Shown here: positions 22,351 to 36,800 of the stretch, piece after piece
Layout of the letters: each line of letters starts with the position of its first letter
Position numbering within the stretch: position 1 is the stretch's first letter
Source of the DNA: Corylus avellana
Taxonomy: Eukaryota > Streptophyta > Magnoliopsida > Fagales > Betulaceae
NCBI RefSeq assembly: GCF_901000735.1
Contig: NC_081549.1
Location: 22,869,850-22,933,849 of the forward strand
Direction: 5' to 3'
Length of the DNA stretch: 64,000 nt
Program-made: the position numbers and the translations under genes
The notes under the pieces: model-generated
Seen by the model: the letters and a program-made list of their open reading frames with translations, nothing else
Told to the model about the DNA's origin: nothing
The model's database searches: none

Positions 22351-25300
22351 CAGAGCGCAGGTTGCGCCAGCCTTTTCACTTTGCCTTTCTTGGGTGCCGT
22401 GGGGGCCTCATTCGGTCAAACCACAGTCCTATGTGTCATCCACGCTGGCACTTCTGACCAACACAATAGCCTTCACCTATAAATTTTGCATTCAATAGCT
22501 AAAATTAGCAATAAACAACATAGAATAATATTTTATCTATTTTAAGTGAAATTAAGAATTATAATTTAGATAAAAATTTAGATTCTATTTTACTTAATTA
22601 TAAACCTGTGTCACATTATTAAAAAAATAAAAAATTAAGAATGTAAGTAATGTATACATTATTAGATACCATAAAATTTAATTTAGACTATACAATAATT
22701 ATTTTTCATTTTATTTGAAATATAAAGACTTTATTCCCAACTCTAGTTACACCAACAAGTTTTACTATTATTTGTTTAGTATTTCAAAACCGTCCAATTC
22801 CATATATTATACATGCATTTATTTATTTAAGAGCATTATGAAATAATTATTTTATTAAAATATGTATTATTTATAAACTTTAAATATATTTTGATAAAAA
22901 ATATTAATAATAAAAAAAAAAACTGTTGTTTATTTGTTATAATATAAATATAATATTAAGTATCATCGTACTAGTCAACGTACTGATTTTGGCTTATACG
23001 TTACTCATAAAATTGACCAATTGCAGTGAATAAGAAAATCCTTTCTTTACGTATTAGTGGTATTACTTTCTCACTCAGCTCTCTAATCAATGTTACTTAC
23101 ACAATTATGTCTCCTCTTAATTACGTTTCTCGGGGTTTGTCGTTTAGACAGCCTATGAGTGGCGTAAATGGCGCTTCATTCAATTTTTTTTTTTGACTAG
23201 AATAAGAATTGTGCATCTTTCTCCTTCCAAATTCTAGATGATCAACAAAAAGGTCAAAATGCAAAATTATATTTTAGTTTATGAGGCCGTCGTGGGCTTT
23301 TTTTACGTGGAGTAAATCTGTTTGGGCTTTCTCTCGTTTAAAAGGGTGGAAAAGGGCAAGAGAGCTCTTACTATTATGTCCATCTTATATTTATTTTGTA
23401 GCCTTCAATTATTATGTAATACATTATCAATTTAAGAAAAATAAAAAAAATATAAAGTGAGAACAATCACACCAAATTAGAGAAAAAAAAAACCCGTAGC
23501 CGGCCAGACCCGACGGTGAACGCCTCAAATCACGTCGGCCGTGACCCGCCTCAAAACCCGTTTCTAATGCCCAAAAACTCATTTCTAATGCCTCAAAATT
23601 CGTTTTTTATTCAAAATTAAAACTTAGAGGTAAAAGTTTAACCCTTTAGGGACTTTATCACCCTAAAATCTAGTGTATTTTGTTTCAACTTATTTTGTGC
23701 ACTTTTAATGTTTTTGTTTATATGTCAATTATTGATTGAGGGCTGTAAAATAGGTGTTATCAAGATGGTCCGATATAAGGTTTTCTTAAAAGACAAACCT
23801 TTCTTTCAAACCTAGCTTAATGACATTGTTTTAATTGGATTTATTAAATTGATGTTTATTTTAAAAGTATGTGATTTTTACGTGATGTTAATTTTATTAA
23901 AAAGACATATAAAAAATCATTTTAAAAAAGACACTCTACATCTGATTCTTTATTTCTTATGTACTTCGTTTTTTATTTATTAAAATATGAAATATCACCG
24001 TAACATTTTCTTTAAAATTAAATATGAGAAAGAATCGGATGTAGGATAATTTTAAGGTGTGTTTTTTTAAAAAAAAAAAAAAAATGAAGAAAAAAGGTGT
24101 TTGAAAGACGGGATGTGGATGCTTTAAGAATAATAATCATTTAAGTTTGAACTTTATTTTTCTTTTTGATAAGATTAACTTACATTCATGTAAATGAAGT
24201 TTGCTTATCTACCTAATGGGCTGATGACACCAACCTTTTGCGTGTTGAAGAACTTTAGTACTTGGCCCATTTGCCCTAACCAATTTCTAGTGCTTTCATT
24301 TGTTGTGTATCACATAATAAACATTTTAGAGTTGGGCCTCACAACTATTCAAACAGCCTAAACCGGCCCATTCTTAATACAATTCCAAACCGGCCCACTG
24401 ACAATGAAACCTTTAAGCTGCTTAGGTGTCTTGCTTGGATCTTTTTATTTATTTATTTTAAATTATTATTATTATTATTTTATCAACCTTGCTTGGATCT
24501 TGATTCAGGTATTGAAAGGAGTGTTACTTGTTCGTTAATGGTTGCATTTATCCCTTTCTTTGCTTCTTCATGCACCTATTCCTTATCCCATGGAGTGGAA
24601 TCCAATTTTCCCAAAGTTTAAATTGAAGCATCTGAATTTTGTTTTTTACGTGCACGAAGGTGTGATTTTGCACGATTTTAAATGTCAAATCGTTATTTTA
24701 TCAAACACCTAACTGCGTTTCAATAATCATATTTTTAAATAGTACATTTTGAAACTGTAAATTTAAACGAATCCTTAGGCGATTAAGGGAACATTTTTGG
24801 GTGATTAAGACTGATCCATAGACTAATTGGATTCTAACAATTGCTGATGGGTATTAAAGAAATAGAACTAAAAGAGCCAAGATGTTGAAAGTTGGAAAGA
24901 TGGAAGACTTGTAGTTGGGAGTGGAACTTTAAATATTACTAATTATTTAATCATTTGTAAGTGTGCAAATAGCAATTATACTGTTCTGGGGAAAGATATA
25001 GGTTTGATTTTAACTAACCAAAATAAGATTTCTTCCTTTATTAAACAATTTTAACAAGGTTAGAAAGTTGAGTAATGCTATTTTTTATTTCTTTTTATCA
25101 TATTGATTGTTGTAATGGATTTTATCAGTTTTATTTAAAAAAAAAAAAAAAGAAAACTTAAAATATGTAACATCAATTAATATAAATTAATGTGAATTAC
25201 GAAATTATAACCAATGTTAATTATGCTATGTGGTATCAAATCAATTACCTAACGCTTTAATAATTGCTCATCCTACTTTCTCTAACCTATCTTCATAGAG

Positions 25301-25842
25301 CTTGGAGAGGTGTTTTCTTCGGCATATTCTAGAAGTTCTTTTTGTGTCCATCCAAAAATGATGTAATTATTAAAATTATAATTTAATTAAAATTTATTAA
25401 TGATCAATCACAAGCTTAATGGTGATATTAATAGCCATATTATTTTTTAAGGGACTCAAAAAAAACACAAAAAAAAACTTATATAGCATTACTCGTCTCT
25501 CCCTCCGCACAGCAAACGAGACAAGATCTAACGGTCACATATGATTCGTATTGATATACACAAGGCTAAAACTAGACTGGCCCACAGAGAATAACGCACC
25601 GCTGGCCCACCACTTTCCAAGATTCAGTAGAGGCCCCTCGCACAGAACAAAATTTAGATGAATACGTGTCATCAAAGCATCGCGGGGTTCCCCCATTTTG
25701 GGCACACAGGGCAGGGGATGGTATGCGCATCACACCCCCTCGCGCATTTTAGCACAGGTGACTTGAACTTAAAACCCCACGTCTCGCCCTCGACAGCTTC
25801 GCCTCTCTTCTTTTTTGTCACTAGCTGCGCTCTCCAACAACG
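22351..25842. other. 3.5-kb intergenic region between two divergent genes
   Basis: Very AT-rich with no supported gene. A GC-rich island with CCGGCCAGACCCGACGG lies at about 23495-23560, followed by short imperfect repeats of CTCATTTCTAATGCC type to about 23610. A short insert with a 14-bp duplication is at 24430-24501. Bases about 24640-24780 look like a fragment of a hAT-type MITE, with relatives at about 32670-32790. The last 300 bases are the likely FAX3 promoter and leader. Confidence 0.5.
24430..24501. repeat. T-rich insert bounded by a 14-bp direct repeat
   Basis: CTTGCTTGGATCTT occurs at 24430-24443 and 24488-24501 around 44 bases made almost only of TTTA and ATT units. This looks like a retroposition scar in which little more than the A/T tail was inserted. 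Confidence 0.6.
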
Positions 25843-28800
25843 ATGACTGTGACGTTGGAGTCGCTTGCGGTCATAAACCCTAGCCCGAACGCTAGCCACG
25901 GTTCACTGCCATCGAAGAATGCTCCGATGGTGGCGTCTCTACGGTTCGCTCCACTGCTCCGGCCTCGCGGTTACAGAGTCTCGGTTGTGGCTAAAGGCGT
26001 TTCTCCCAAAGGGCTTGGGGTGAGGTTTCTTTCTATGGATCGACGGAGCTCGTGGAACCTATCGATTGCAGCTTCCGCAGCTTCTCATGAGGAATCGGTG
26101 AGAACAAAATTTGATATTTTCTTTTATGAATTTTTGTTAGTTTGAAAATGAAAATTTTCATTTCCGTCAGTTGTGTGGTTGTTGATTCTGGTCTTGGATA
26201 TTGAATTGGATAATTGAATTTTAGCCTTTTTATTTGTTGTATTTTTACGTGTTTGGTGGTATTGAAATTGGCAAAGCTGTGTTTTTTGTTTTTTTTTGGA
26301 TCTATAAAAGAATACAAATATTGAAGTGGAGAAGGATAAGGATGATCCCAAGTTGAGGGCTGAAGATTCACAAGAAGCTTGGCAAGAGGTTCTAGATTCT
26401 TTCAGAGAACAAGCCTTGAAGATGCAAAGTATTTCCCAAGAAGCATATGAGATATACTCCAAGAAAGCAGCTATCATCCTAAAAGAAACTTCAGAGCAGT
26501 TGAAGATACAAGCAGATAAGGCGACGCATGATTTGAGTGTGATAGCGAAGGAAGTTAGTGAAGAAGGTAAAGTATATATAACCACAGCTGCAGAAAATTC
26601 GCCTGAACCAGTCAAGGAGATTGTGAAGATATATACTACGTCAACGGATGATCTGAGTGAAATTTCTAGAGCCCATGACTTCCATGTTGGGATACCGTAT
26701 GGTATGTGTAAATCTATGACACAAACTTGCAATGTAAAGCTTTGTTACACTGCATTTATACAGATTGCTCAATTGAGTCAGTTTCGGAGTAGATGCAGTA
26801 CTATGAAGAGTAATGGCTCTAATGTCAAATTTTTATGTCGCTATATGGTTTCACCTGAGCTGTGCTTTGTGTTAATTCTATCTATAGGCTTGTATGAAAA
26901 TTAAGCAGACAATCACATCAAATGCTATCGATATCTTTCATTTCTCCAGTTCAATCTTTTTCAGGGTTCTGCTAATGCTTTGCAGGTCTGATCCTTTCTC
27001 TTGGTGGCTTTCTTTCCTTCATGCTAACGGGAAGCGTTGGTGCCATTAGGTTTGGTGTTATCCTTGGTGGCACTCTTTTGGCTTTAAGCATTTCGAGTTT
27101 GAAATCATATAAAAGAGGAGAACCATCTCCTCTAGCCTTGAAAGGACAGACAGGTTAGTAGATTTATTTTGCTATACGTAATCAAAATAATGGAATACAT
27201 TGTTCATTTGACTAGCTTTGCATCGCATTATATTTGTCATGATGGGCTCAGTGTCTGGTATATGCCTTTTATATGTTATGTAAAAAATAATGCATTTCTT
27301 TTAGGCATCTTTCTATTAACGTGAAAAGCATGGCCAATAAATGATTGAGGGCAGGATTTTTGCATGGTAACCTGCCCTGGTGGCGGGATTCTCTACTCTT
27401 GTGTGCTTGGGAGATTGGATTCTTAGAGTTGGATTAGCTGTAACCCAAGTAATCTCATTGTCATTTTACAAGATGAAAATATGAAGAATATGTTTGATTT
27501 GCATCCAAATTATAAAGAGTGAAGTGATATGGTTCAAAGCGTGCTGCAAGGAGAGGGGAGAGCTAAAGGACAAATATGCCCGTTTCAACTTATTTGCCTG
27601 TTGAAGCCCCCCTCTGGCTCTTCATTTTTTTTTTGGTCCCAAGGTAGGACTACCCATTGGGGATGGGCCCTACAATCCATAACCCCCAACATTGGCGAAG
27701 GCAGAGTTTGACTCCAAGTCTTTGGCTGACATAGACAAAATTAACATTTAACGCATGAACTACAATGTTGCATTTTTAGGTTTTGGGTGTACAACTGACA
27801 ATCTGGTTTGGTCTGTTATGTTCTGGTTCATTCTGTTGGATATGTGTTTTATTGTTAAATATGAAGATATGTATAAGATTATCTACTTTACTGGGGTCGT
27901 TACTCAATTTGCATCTGGATGTTAAAATTGTTGTTATTCATCTTCAAATGTTCAAGTTATCCATATGTTTTGAAGTTTGAACTTGACATTGCCGAAATTC
28001 CAACTTATTTATTGTTTACTTGTTTTAGTCTGAATTTTGTATATTATGCTTTTTCCTCAATTTCTCTTGGATGTTGGACCTGCAGCAATAGCAAGTATAT
28101 TATTTGCACTGGAGTTACGCAGGCTGTTTCAGGTAATAAATTCTTCATCTATCTATGATTGCCACATTAAATGACTTATTTAACTTCTGATGATTGCTGT
28201 TCCTGGTTATCCTGTTTGCAGGGTCCTTCATTTCTGAGTTTCGTTACAACCCTTGTCAGGTTCTTATTATTCTTATTACTTTTATGTTTTCCATTTCCGT
28301 TCTTCTATTTGGAGGGAAAACACAGTCTTTGCCGGCAACATTACATCATGGCCTTCAGATATGCTCTATAGTGTCTACTGTCTTCTGCCTAGGGCTGAGC
28401 ACCGCCCCGTATGGGTGGATTTCAGCCCTACCTCGGTCCTGTATCCGCCTCCCAGCAGGTGGCTGAGAATGGCCGTATGTACCCCCAGCGAATGGGTTTT
28501 TTTTAGGTCCTGTCTGTTTAACCTATGGGGCTATGGGGGAGAGAAGAGGGAGGAGGGGGGATGGGGGTGGAATGTGGCGGCGATGGACGGCGGGAAAGGA
28601 GAAAGGGGAAGGAGAGGACAAGGGAGAAAGTGAAGGAGGGGTAGCGGTAGGGTAGGGGGCTGCACTAAAGCGCCACCTCCTCAGGTGGACCGAAGGTGAA
28701 GGAGAGGGAGGGAGAGAGAGAGATTATTATTTTAAAAAAAACTTTTTAATTGATATTATTTTTGTAAATATATTAGATGTAATATATATAATAATATAAT

Positions 28801-29337
28801 ATTAAATGGGTAGACAGGTGGGTGGCATCTACGATTGCATGCCCTTAATCCACTATCTACCCGTTTTGGGCCGTTTTTTATAAAAAGATCCCACCCGCTC
28901 AACTAATGGGGGAAAAAAATCCTCCCATTGCCCTTAAGGGTGGGTGGAGCTTGGCGGGCAGGTTATAACCGGCCCATTGAGCACCCCTACTGCCTCCTGC
29001 TTCCTTGAGTCTCTCTCTCTCTCTCTCTCTCGCACACAGGGAAACATGTACCAGCTGATGCACCTTATGTGAGACAGCTTAAGTTAATGGTCTATACTGT
29101 GACATGAATTTTGGATGGTTCTGCATATTCTCACTTCTGATTCACTTATGCAATTAAAGTTTTATAAAGCTTAGCTGATTATGCTATTTACTTCACTTTG
29201 GCTGAGTAGACTTTGTTGTGTGATAACTTTGCTTTTTCCTATGCAGCGGTGCTGTGGTAGCATTCTATGTCTACACCATCAATCGAGATGGTAAAAAGCG
29301 GAGAGGCTCAAACTTGGAAAACCAGACAGAAAATTAG
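25843..29337 (+). CDS. FATTY ACID EXPORT 3, chloroplastic (TMEM14 family), 329 aa (6 exons)
   Basis: Exons 25843-26097, 26311-26701, 26986-27153, 28086-28132, 28222-28259 and 29247-29337 join in phase to 329 residues. The first about 75 residues are Ser/Arg-rich with few acids, as in a chloroplast transit peptide. Residues about 86-205 are charged and alanine-rich, predicted amphipathic or coiled helices (AEDSQEAWQEVLDSFREQAL), the extension that sets FAX3 apart from smaller FAX proteins. The TMEM14 domain follows: GLILSLGGFLSFMLTGSVGA and RFGVILGGTLLALS, then two more helices, and a basic tail. FAX proteins work in export of fatty acids from plastids at the inner envelope; assignment to FAX3 rests on the long middle region and on IPYGLILSLGGF. 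The exon 2 acceptor (TATAAAAG) is weak. Intron 5 carries a GC-rich hAT-like element. Confidence 0.9.
28391..28987. mobile_element. GC-rich hAT-like non-autonomous element in FAX3 intron 5
   Basis: About 597 bp flanked by an imperfect 8-bp duplication (TTCTGCCT at 28383-28390, TACTGCCT at 28988-28995). Ends AGGGCTGAGCACC and the complement of GGGGTGCTCAATGGG are imperfect inverted repeats. The interior is far richer in G (28500-28720, many GGGAGG and GGGG runs) than the host intron, and ends with GGGTGGG-type stretches (28880-28970). An 8-bp duplication and AGGGxTG ends suit hAT. Confidence 0.6.
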
Positions 29338-30881
29338 TTCAATTGGGCAAGGTTAGTTTGATTTGTACATTGGTGAATTCTTTCTGTTGATCCATGCCTC
29401 GTGGGTGATGGATTATAATCTCTATGAGACAAGCACAACCTGTTTGTTTGGTCTAGTTCAACATAAAAACTAGAGAAAGTAAGAGCTGGATCAATTTAAT
29501 CCTTCTGACACTAAGCATTTTAATCTGAAGATGTGTTTCCTACTTGAAGCAAAAGCAATTTAAACTTTTCCATACGCTCCAGGTGGAGGTTTTACTGGAC
29601 TACAATAGAGCTTTTGGGAGGACCACAAAATTTTCAGAGGCATTATGGTTTGACGAGGTTGCAGAATCCTTGCCAGGGGCAAGAGAGAATCTGGGCTTTT
29701 CTCAGATTAGTTTGTACTTTTTTATCCTGTTAATTTTTTTAATTTTTTTTTTTCTGAGCTATCCTGTTAATTAATTAGGAAATAATACTGATGTTACCTA
29801 CCATATGTTGTCTACGTGCTCCCTATTTGGGAGGTGCTAGAAATAGTGATTTGTTTTATCTTTTTCTATAGCTTTTTTGATGACCAATGTTTGTTATGGT
29901 CATGCGTGTTCTCTGCGGCTTTGCGATGGATATTGCTGTCAGATTGTTGATCACATTTTCTTTCAATAATGTATTGTCACCATTAAGTATATATTTTCTT
30001 TTAATTAAACAATGCTTTTATTTCTTACACCATAATCATGCTATCAATTAGTATACAAGAAATGTTATGTCACATTTTTTATCGGACAATTATGTGACAG
30101 TATGAACCAATTATTAAAAAAAAAAAAAAAAAAAAAACCGGACTCAAGGGCCAATTTAACTTAAAATTGCTAAATTACATTGTGAGATAAATGTAATTAG
30201 ATTACACATTATAAAAACTGATACATGATGTTGATATTCCCATTTTCCGATTACATTTTATATTCAATTTATAATTTTTTTAGATAAGGACATGAATAAT
30301 TCTTTTTCTTTATCCTTGATACATTTGTTTCGGTTTGAGTCAAGGTTGTTTAAGAAATAGAGTTTGGCCTGCCTCAATAGAGATGCATTGCGCAAAAATA
30401 AATGGTAAAGATTGGTATATTTGATTGTTTTCCTGGAGCAATTTTCATTATTTATTTTTGAACAGGAAGATTTTCAGTGATTTTTTAACCGAAACTGGAG
30501 GTAAGCCAAAGGGATCCTAATCATTTTCAAATGTAGAGAAGGAATCAATTCATCCATTATTTTTTGGGCACAATCATTCTTGCATGGAGTCTATTGTGAG
30601 GATAAAACTAAAACCAAATCTGAAAACCATTATGATTATCCGGACGAAAATCTCTCAAGAATATATGCATCAATTAGGCTACAGATTTACATTGATAACA
30701 AAGAGGACAAATTTTCCACTCCCAATAAAAAAGAAAATAGAAAAAAAGAGAAAAAATGCAGACTACCAAAGCTGCTGCCAGTGATGATGAGGTTGAAAAC
30801 ATTACAATCCCCTTGTAATGAATCCAATCTGATTCCAATGTTGGGGATAAGGGGTATGAACCCTTCAACATCTCTCCACTC
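29338..30881. other. convergent 3' flanks of FAX3 and the sorting receptor
   Basis: The two genes converge here. About 29338-29980 is probably FAX3 3' UTR and about 30570-30881 the receptor's 3' UTR. Between are AT-rich sequence and a run of about 24 A at 30115-30138. No separate gene is supported; the frames at 29544 and 30580 are not protein-like. Confidence 0.5.
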
Positions 30882-33800
30882 TCAGACATTCCCATGGGGA
30901 AGGTGATTAGGTACCTCTCCCTGATTATCCAATGGCATGTACTGCGCCATGATTGCCCGTATCTCAGAATCCATGTATCTCTGCATAAACAAAAATTAGA
31001 ACCACTAAACAAGGTAGGCTCATCGATAATTTGAAACATATGGTCCAAATTAGACCTGTTAGGACTCACTGCTGATGAAGAGACATTCCATTCCCACACT
31101 TCAATCACAACACACATTTACTCTTTGCTAAGCTATTCTTTGGATTTTTGTTAAACTCAACTCTAAAGTTGGCAGCCTACGGTAATGTCCCAAATCACTC
31201 CCAGCATCTTATGGTTATCTTTCTTTACTAGTTTCCTATTTGATTAAAAATATATAGATTCTTCTTTACACCCAGAAGACAAGCTGATTAGTGATTACAA
31301 AATAGAGTAGTTGTCAATTTAAAACTTGTTGGACCGGATAGACTTGAGTTTAAACTATTCATATATGGGTATATCTTACTCCATTCTGAATCAAGGCCTA
31401 TTTAGAGAAACATCAGAATGCATCTAGGATTTATGCAACAGCAGACATACCCGGATTCTGTACTTGTAAACTGCATAGCCCCCGACCCCGGCAGCAGCCA
31501 AGCCAAGAATGATGATCCAAACAAAGCTCCAGCTGACTGCTGTATTAGCTTTACCTGAATCTTTCCAACAGATAAGTTAGCAGAGGAAAAAAATGGCAAA
31601 TTTTATTAAAGAGACTATAGTACTCTTTTAAGTGTTCAATGAACATATAGGGCAATCAAACCATCAGACTGGCAAAGAAACAACAGAAACCTTTGCTGGT
31701 ATATCAGATGAATGTCAAATCCAACAACCATGTAGTGCCAACCAATGCAAACAAATTAACATGAACAACCACTTTAAAATAAAAATTAGCAAGAATTTTC
31801 TTCCACGGGTTGTATATGCAAATTCGCAGGAGTCAAATCAGTGGGTAGTGAACATAAGATGAAATTGCCCAACTGTGTGTATCTCATCCAACAACCAAAA
31901 CAAAGCACTTAAGAGGGTACTTACTTATACATATGTCATGTTCTTGCATGTACAATAAACCATAACTACAGCTGCACTCATAACTACCCCACGTATTCTT
32001 GCAGCTGCATTCAGGGCACTGGCAGGCTCGCCTCTCTTTGCATTCATCAACATCTGGAGCAAGGAATCAGCCGAAAAACATGTGCAGTGAATCAGCATAA
32101 AAAAATCCTAGTTGGTTATTATAAAAGACAAAAGCACATGCACAATTTGTTGAAGGCAACTACCCCATCCCCCCTGTCCCCCAAAATACCTTCATCTGTG
32201 GGCTTAGAACCCATAGATAAAAACACACAAATATCATAAAAGAATACTAAAGTCGAGATTGAAGCCTAAAAATCAAAATTGTCTTAAATTTGCTTTTTAT
32301 GTAAGTCCTATCATAAATATGCTTCAAAAAGTACATTCTGCTATAATTCTTTAGTGTTTTAACCATGTATGATGGTGTCCGGGCCTTCAGTTTGAGATGG
32401 AAATTTAATGGCAATGGGCCAGGCAAGTCTCAAACTAATTTGAGGTTCAATAATCCCACAACTTCATCCATTTTACTATATATATGATGTTTGATTTTAC
32501 ATATTGGAGACATCTAGAGTAACAATACCTTCGCAGGTGTGAACTCCATCACCCTTGAAGCCTGGTGGACACTTGCAACTTTTTGAATCATCCTGTTTGA
32601 CCATTGGAGATTCAGTGAGAAGACGGGTGATATGAAATTATGAACCACTAATTGATTTAGAGTCTATTTTTTTAAACAAAATGGAGAAAAGTGTGCTTTC
32701 TAAACACTTAACTACATTTTGAAATTGCTATTTTCAAACTGCACGTTTTGAAATTGTTAAACCAAAAGGACCCTTAAAGTTGAACAACTTACAACACAAG
32801 CAGAGTAAGTCCTGCCATCCTGGGTTTTCTTCCAACAACCTCCATTATTGATTCCACAATGTAAAGCTCCGGAAGCTGTTGAATCAAGCAGAATCATGGC
32901 ATAGATAGGAATTAAACAGATAAGTAAAACAAAAAATAGCAGCTTTCTCATAAATTGAAACCACCTAATTAGAGCCAACACCACCATATTAATCTCTAGA
33001 TACTTTCACATCCTATAAATAAGAGCCATGTAAATATGATTTACAACCCTACCGACACCACTCTTGCTGCAAAAAGAGGGAAACCCACAATGCCACATTT
33101 ACCAGGGAGCTAACTGGGTTCTTGTTTAAGAGCTCTCTTATTACCAGCGCAGTCCATAACATTTACATGGGCCATCCAGCTTTTTGCAGAACATCTTTAA
33201 GTTTCTCTTAGCATTAAACAATGTGAGGTCAAGGCAACAAAAGAACCGTTTTCTCGAAGTAGAATGTTAGAAATAAGCACAGAAAAATTTAGGCCATATT
33301 TGTTAATGTATTTTGGGGAGTGTTTTGTGCTTTGGTTTGAAAAAATGTTTTGATGTGACATAAATGTAAGAAGTGTATTTAGAAGTGTATTCTGGTGAGG
33401 TCCACATTTGAGAGAATGTTTTCTATAGAGTATACTTGCTTTTTCTGAGAAACCCAAACAAATGTAGATCATTACTTATAAAAATAATAATAAATTAAAA
33501 TTTTTTTTTAAAAGGCGAGAGAGAGAGAGAGAGAGAGAGAGTTCGTGTGGCCACCCTCAATGGAGGTGAGGGGCGGCCACACGGCCACCCATTTGGTATG
33601 GCCACCCCTATCTGGTCGAGGTGGCCGAGTGATCACCCCTTCACTTAGGGTGGCCACATGGCCACTCTAATCCTTTTTTGTTTTTAGCTTTTCAAATTTT
33701 TTTCAAATAATAAATTAGCTCCTAGCCCTACAAAAGTTAAACACATGATTTGTCAAAATATTCCTACAACAAGGTAAGAATAAAGTTTATGAAAATTGCT

Positions 33801-36800
33801 TTATGCTTTAAGTTGTTTGTTAATGTCTTTGTTTTAATTTGCATATAAAAGTATCAGTTCGAGAAGACATAGGTAACAAGCAACTTAGAAGGCCAACTAA
33901 TAAGAAGCTCCCAGCTTATGAGCCCAATTCCCATAGTGACTTGAACTAAAATAACTGCAACCCACATCCATCACTGACTAACAAATAGCTTTCCTTGCAG
34001 ATTACATGAATTTGGAATATTAGGTTTATCTCGAAACTAAACTAGCACTATATGAGGGAAAATTTTACCTTCACAGTAAGTATAACCATCACCAACAAAC
34101 TTTACACCTTGCACAAGAGGGCATTCACATACTCTTCCCCGAAAAGTATCCTACAAGAATAGAGAGAATCAAATAATAACAAAGGAAAGAGTGAACTCAA
34201 ACAAAACGAGAAGTTCAACATTCTCCCACAAAAACACACCCACAAATGTTGAGACAATAAAAATACCTTGCATGCAGTTACGTTAGCAGCCTTGTCTTGC
34301 CAGCAGCCACCATTGTTGTTCAAACACTCATTTGTTTCTATATCTGCAAAAAAACAATTCGTAGAAGGACAATAAATAGCATATTGACCAGATTCCATTT
34401 CCAATGAATCAGCTGAGAAGAATTAAGTTGAACATCCTCCAAGACTCCTACTAAATCAATCTATAAAAATGCCACTTCAAGTGGCTCTATATTTTGGACA
34501 ATAGCTGTAAACAGAAAATGTTGGGAAAATAAAATATTCTGGCAGGAACTCTTATCAAGCTCATCAGAAGCGGAAATGAGAGGGATTCAGAAAAGTGATG
34601 CCAATTCACTTTTTTTGCCTTTTTTAGTGTAAATGGATGCACAGCAATTGTTCTTTAGTTAAAAGGCAACGCACACACACAGAGCAAGGGTAGATGAAGA
34701 CCTTCACTTAAACAAATGGCAGGCTCTGTGGTCTCTTCAAAACCTGCACAGATGGCCTTGAGAACTGCTACTTTGTCCAGCTTACCTGAAATCATTATTA
34801 TAATCAAAATAAATAAATAAAAATATATGAAAAAATCATAATTAGAAAAGCATTCATGCTGTTAAATAGCTAATAAGATCCATAAAGAGCTTGATCAAAC
34901 CTCTATACTGTCTGTTATTTATAACGAGAGTTGGCAATATAGTAACATCTCCTCGGGAACCCTTGCCAATCTAAAACCAGAAATGTGAAGGAGCAAGATG
35001 AACCAAAACATAGTGCAAAAAAAATGAAAAAAATGAAGAGACAAGGCTATACCGAACAGCTAATCTTCTAGAAGTTTACCTGTGATTCCTGCTCAGCTTT
35101 AAGAACAGGGTTGTCCACGTCTGCAGTGGGATCTCCAACACATTTTTCTATCTCCTTGAGATCAACACCTGTCAAAGCACATAACAGGAAACACGTCGAT
35201 AACATCAGTTCACGGTCTTTAGATCTGCAAGATAAGCTTGCTCTTATTTGCTAGTACATAGTAAATTAAGAGAATATATAAAACCAATGATTCTATTAGT
35301 GTTGATAAATTCAGGTTTTTAGTGTTGGCAAATTCAGTGTCATAACAGTTTTAGGTCTAGGGTTACATCGGTGTAAAAGTATATCCAAGATATAAGAACT
35401 CGAGTGTGTGTATGTTGTCCAGAATAGACAGAGTAAAACAGTCGGATCTTCTGATTCTGACATTAAATGAAGACAGGCTCAGCGGCGTTGGAAAGTTGAT
35501 TCAAAGGGCTAGAACTTTGTATTTCATGAAGATTTTTCAATTCCGATATTTACAAGGTCAAAGTGGGCTGTCACTAGAAGTCTGAAAATTTGGACACAAT
35601 TGCTCGGTTGAAGGCTCGGTCTTATGGTCAGTCGATCGAGGTGATGCAAAGATAATTCACAGCAATCTAGTAGTAAAACTCAAGAGGGTCGATTGATGCC
35701 TCAATAGACCAAGGTAGTGATATCACAGATTTTTCCTTGAAACCCTAGTTTCTCAATCAACCAAACTTAAGGCTCGATTGACCTAGACCAGCCACTCAGT
35801 GTTTTAATCTTAAATAAATTTGACCTAAAACCTTGAAAATCCACCTCTCTATACAAGCATGTCATACCACGACTTCCAAAGGGGAAGAGAGGCAACTCCT
35901 CAGTTGTTTTGGAGAGGTTTATTCTTGTTCTTGAGCTTAAATAGATCAAAATATTCTCGTAGTTTCTTGTTAGCCTTTCAAACCACTAAATATTCTTACA
36001 ATGCACAAGGAAAAATTGGCACATACAAGGATCTTTAAAATAATTTGAAAATTCCTATCACAGCCTTATGCAAAGAATGCCAACAAAAACATGCATCAGT
36101 ATATCAAAATGAAAACACCCAAATGAAGTGTTCAACCTACCAAGTGATTGAATAACATGATTTGAGCACTCTTCGGTGTACTTCTTCTCGTTCATTGGGC
36201 AACGGATGGCAAAATCTGTCACATAGTCCCACCAAAGCCATGGCTTCCCACTTTCATTCGCCACCTTATAAAAGCAAGCTTGGCGTAGATTTTGAACCAC
36301 AACATCCTTCCCATCATACCCTCTACTAAAATCCTGCTCAGGATCTGGAGCACAGTACCTCCCATGATTGATGCACTGAGACTTGCACTGTTTGCTCAAT
36401 ATAAAAGCTTCGGGGCAATACCAGGTTATATAGTGCGGGGTGAACTGAGTATATCCTTTCTTCTCAAGTATTTGAGCAGCTCCTTTAAAGTTCTTTACAA
36501 AGTCAATCTGGCTGTCACACTTAGGCCCGCATTCATCATTGCTATTAGTCCAGAACTCGTACTCAACCCGCTCATCAGGATGTGGGAGAGCCTCAGTCCA
36601 ATCAAGATTGATGTTAACCATCTCTCCACTAGCTAGAGCTTTCTTAATGCTATCCCCAACAGATTTGCTGATAAGGGCTGAAGGAATGGTGATGTTCTGT
36701 AGATAATCAGCATCAGCCTTCTCTTCTTCGGGAGTGTCCATGGTAATCAATGGTTCATTCCTGTCATCTGCAACAAGAATAGCTGCTGCTCCGCCATTCT

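Noticed and set aside
27590..27775. Possible second SINE type in FAX3 intron 3
   Set aside because: A B-box-like AGTTTGACTCC and a T run are present, but no target duplication or clear A-box was found.
28253..28633. 126-codon plus-strand frame in FAX3 intron 5
   Set aside because: It runs from the end of exon 5 into the GC-rich transposon and is explained by its composition.
33287..33475. Possible TIR element in a receptor intron (GGCCATATTTG / CCCAAACAAATG)
   Set aside because: The ends match only loosely and no target duplication is visible.
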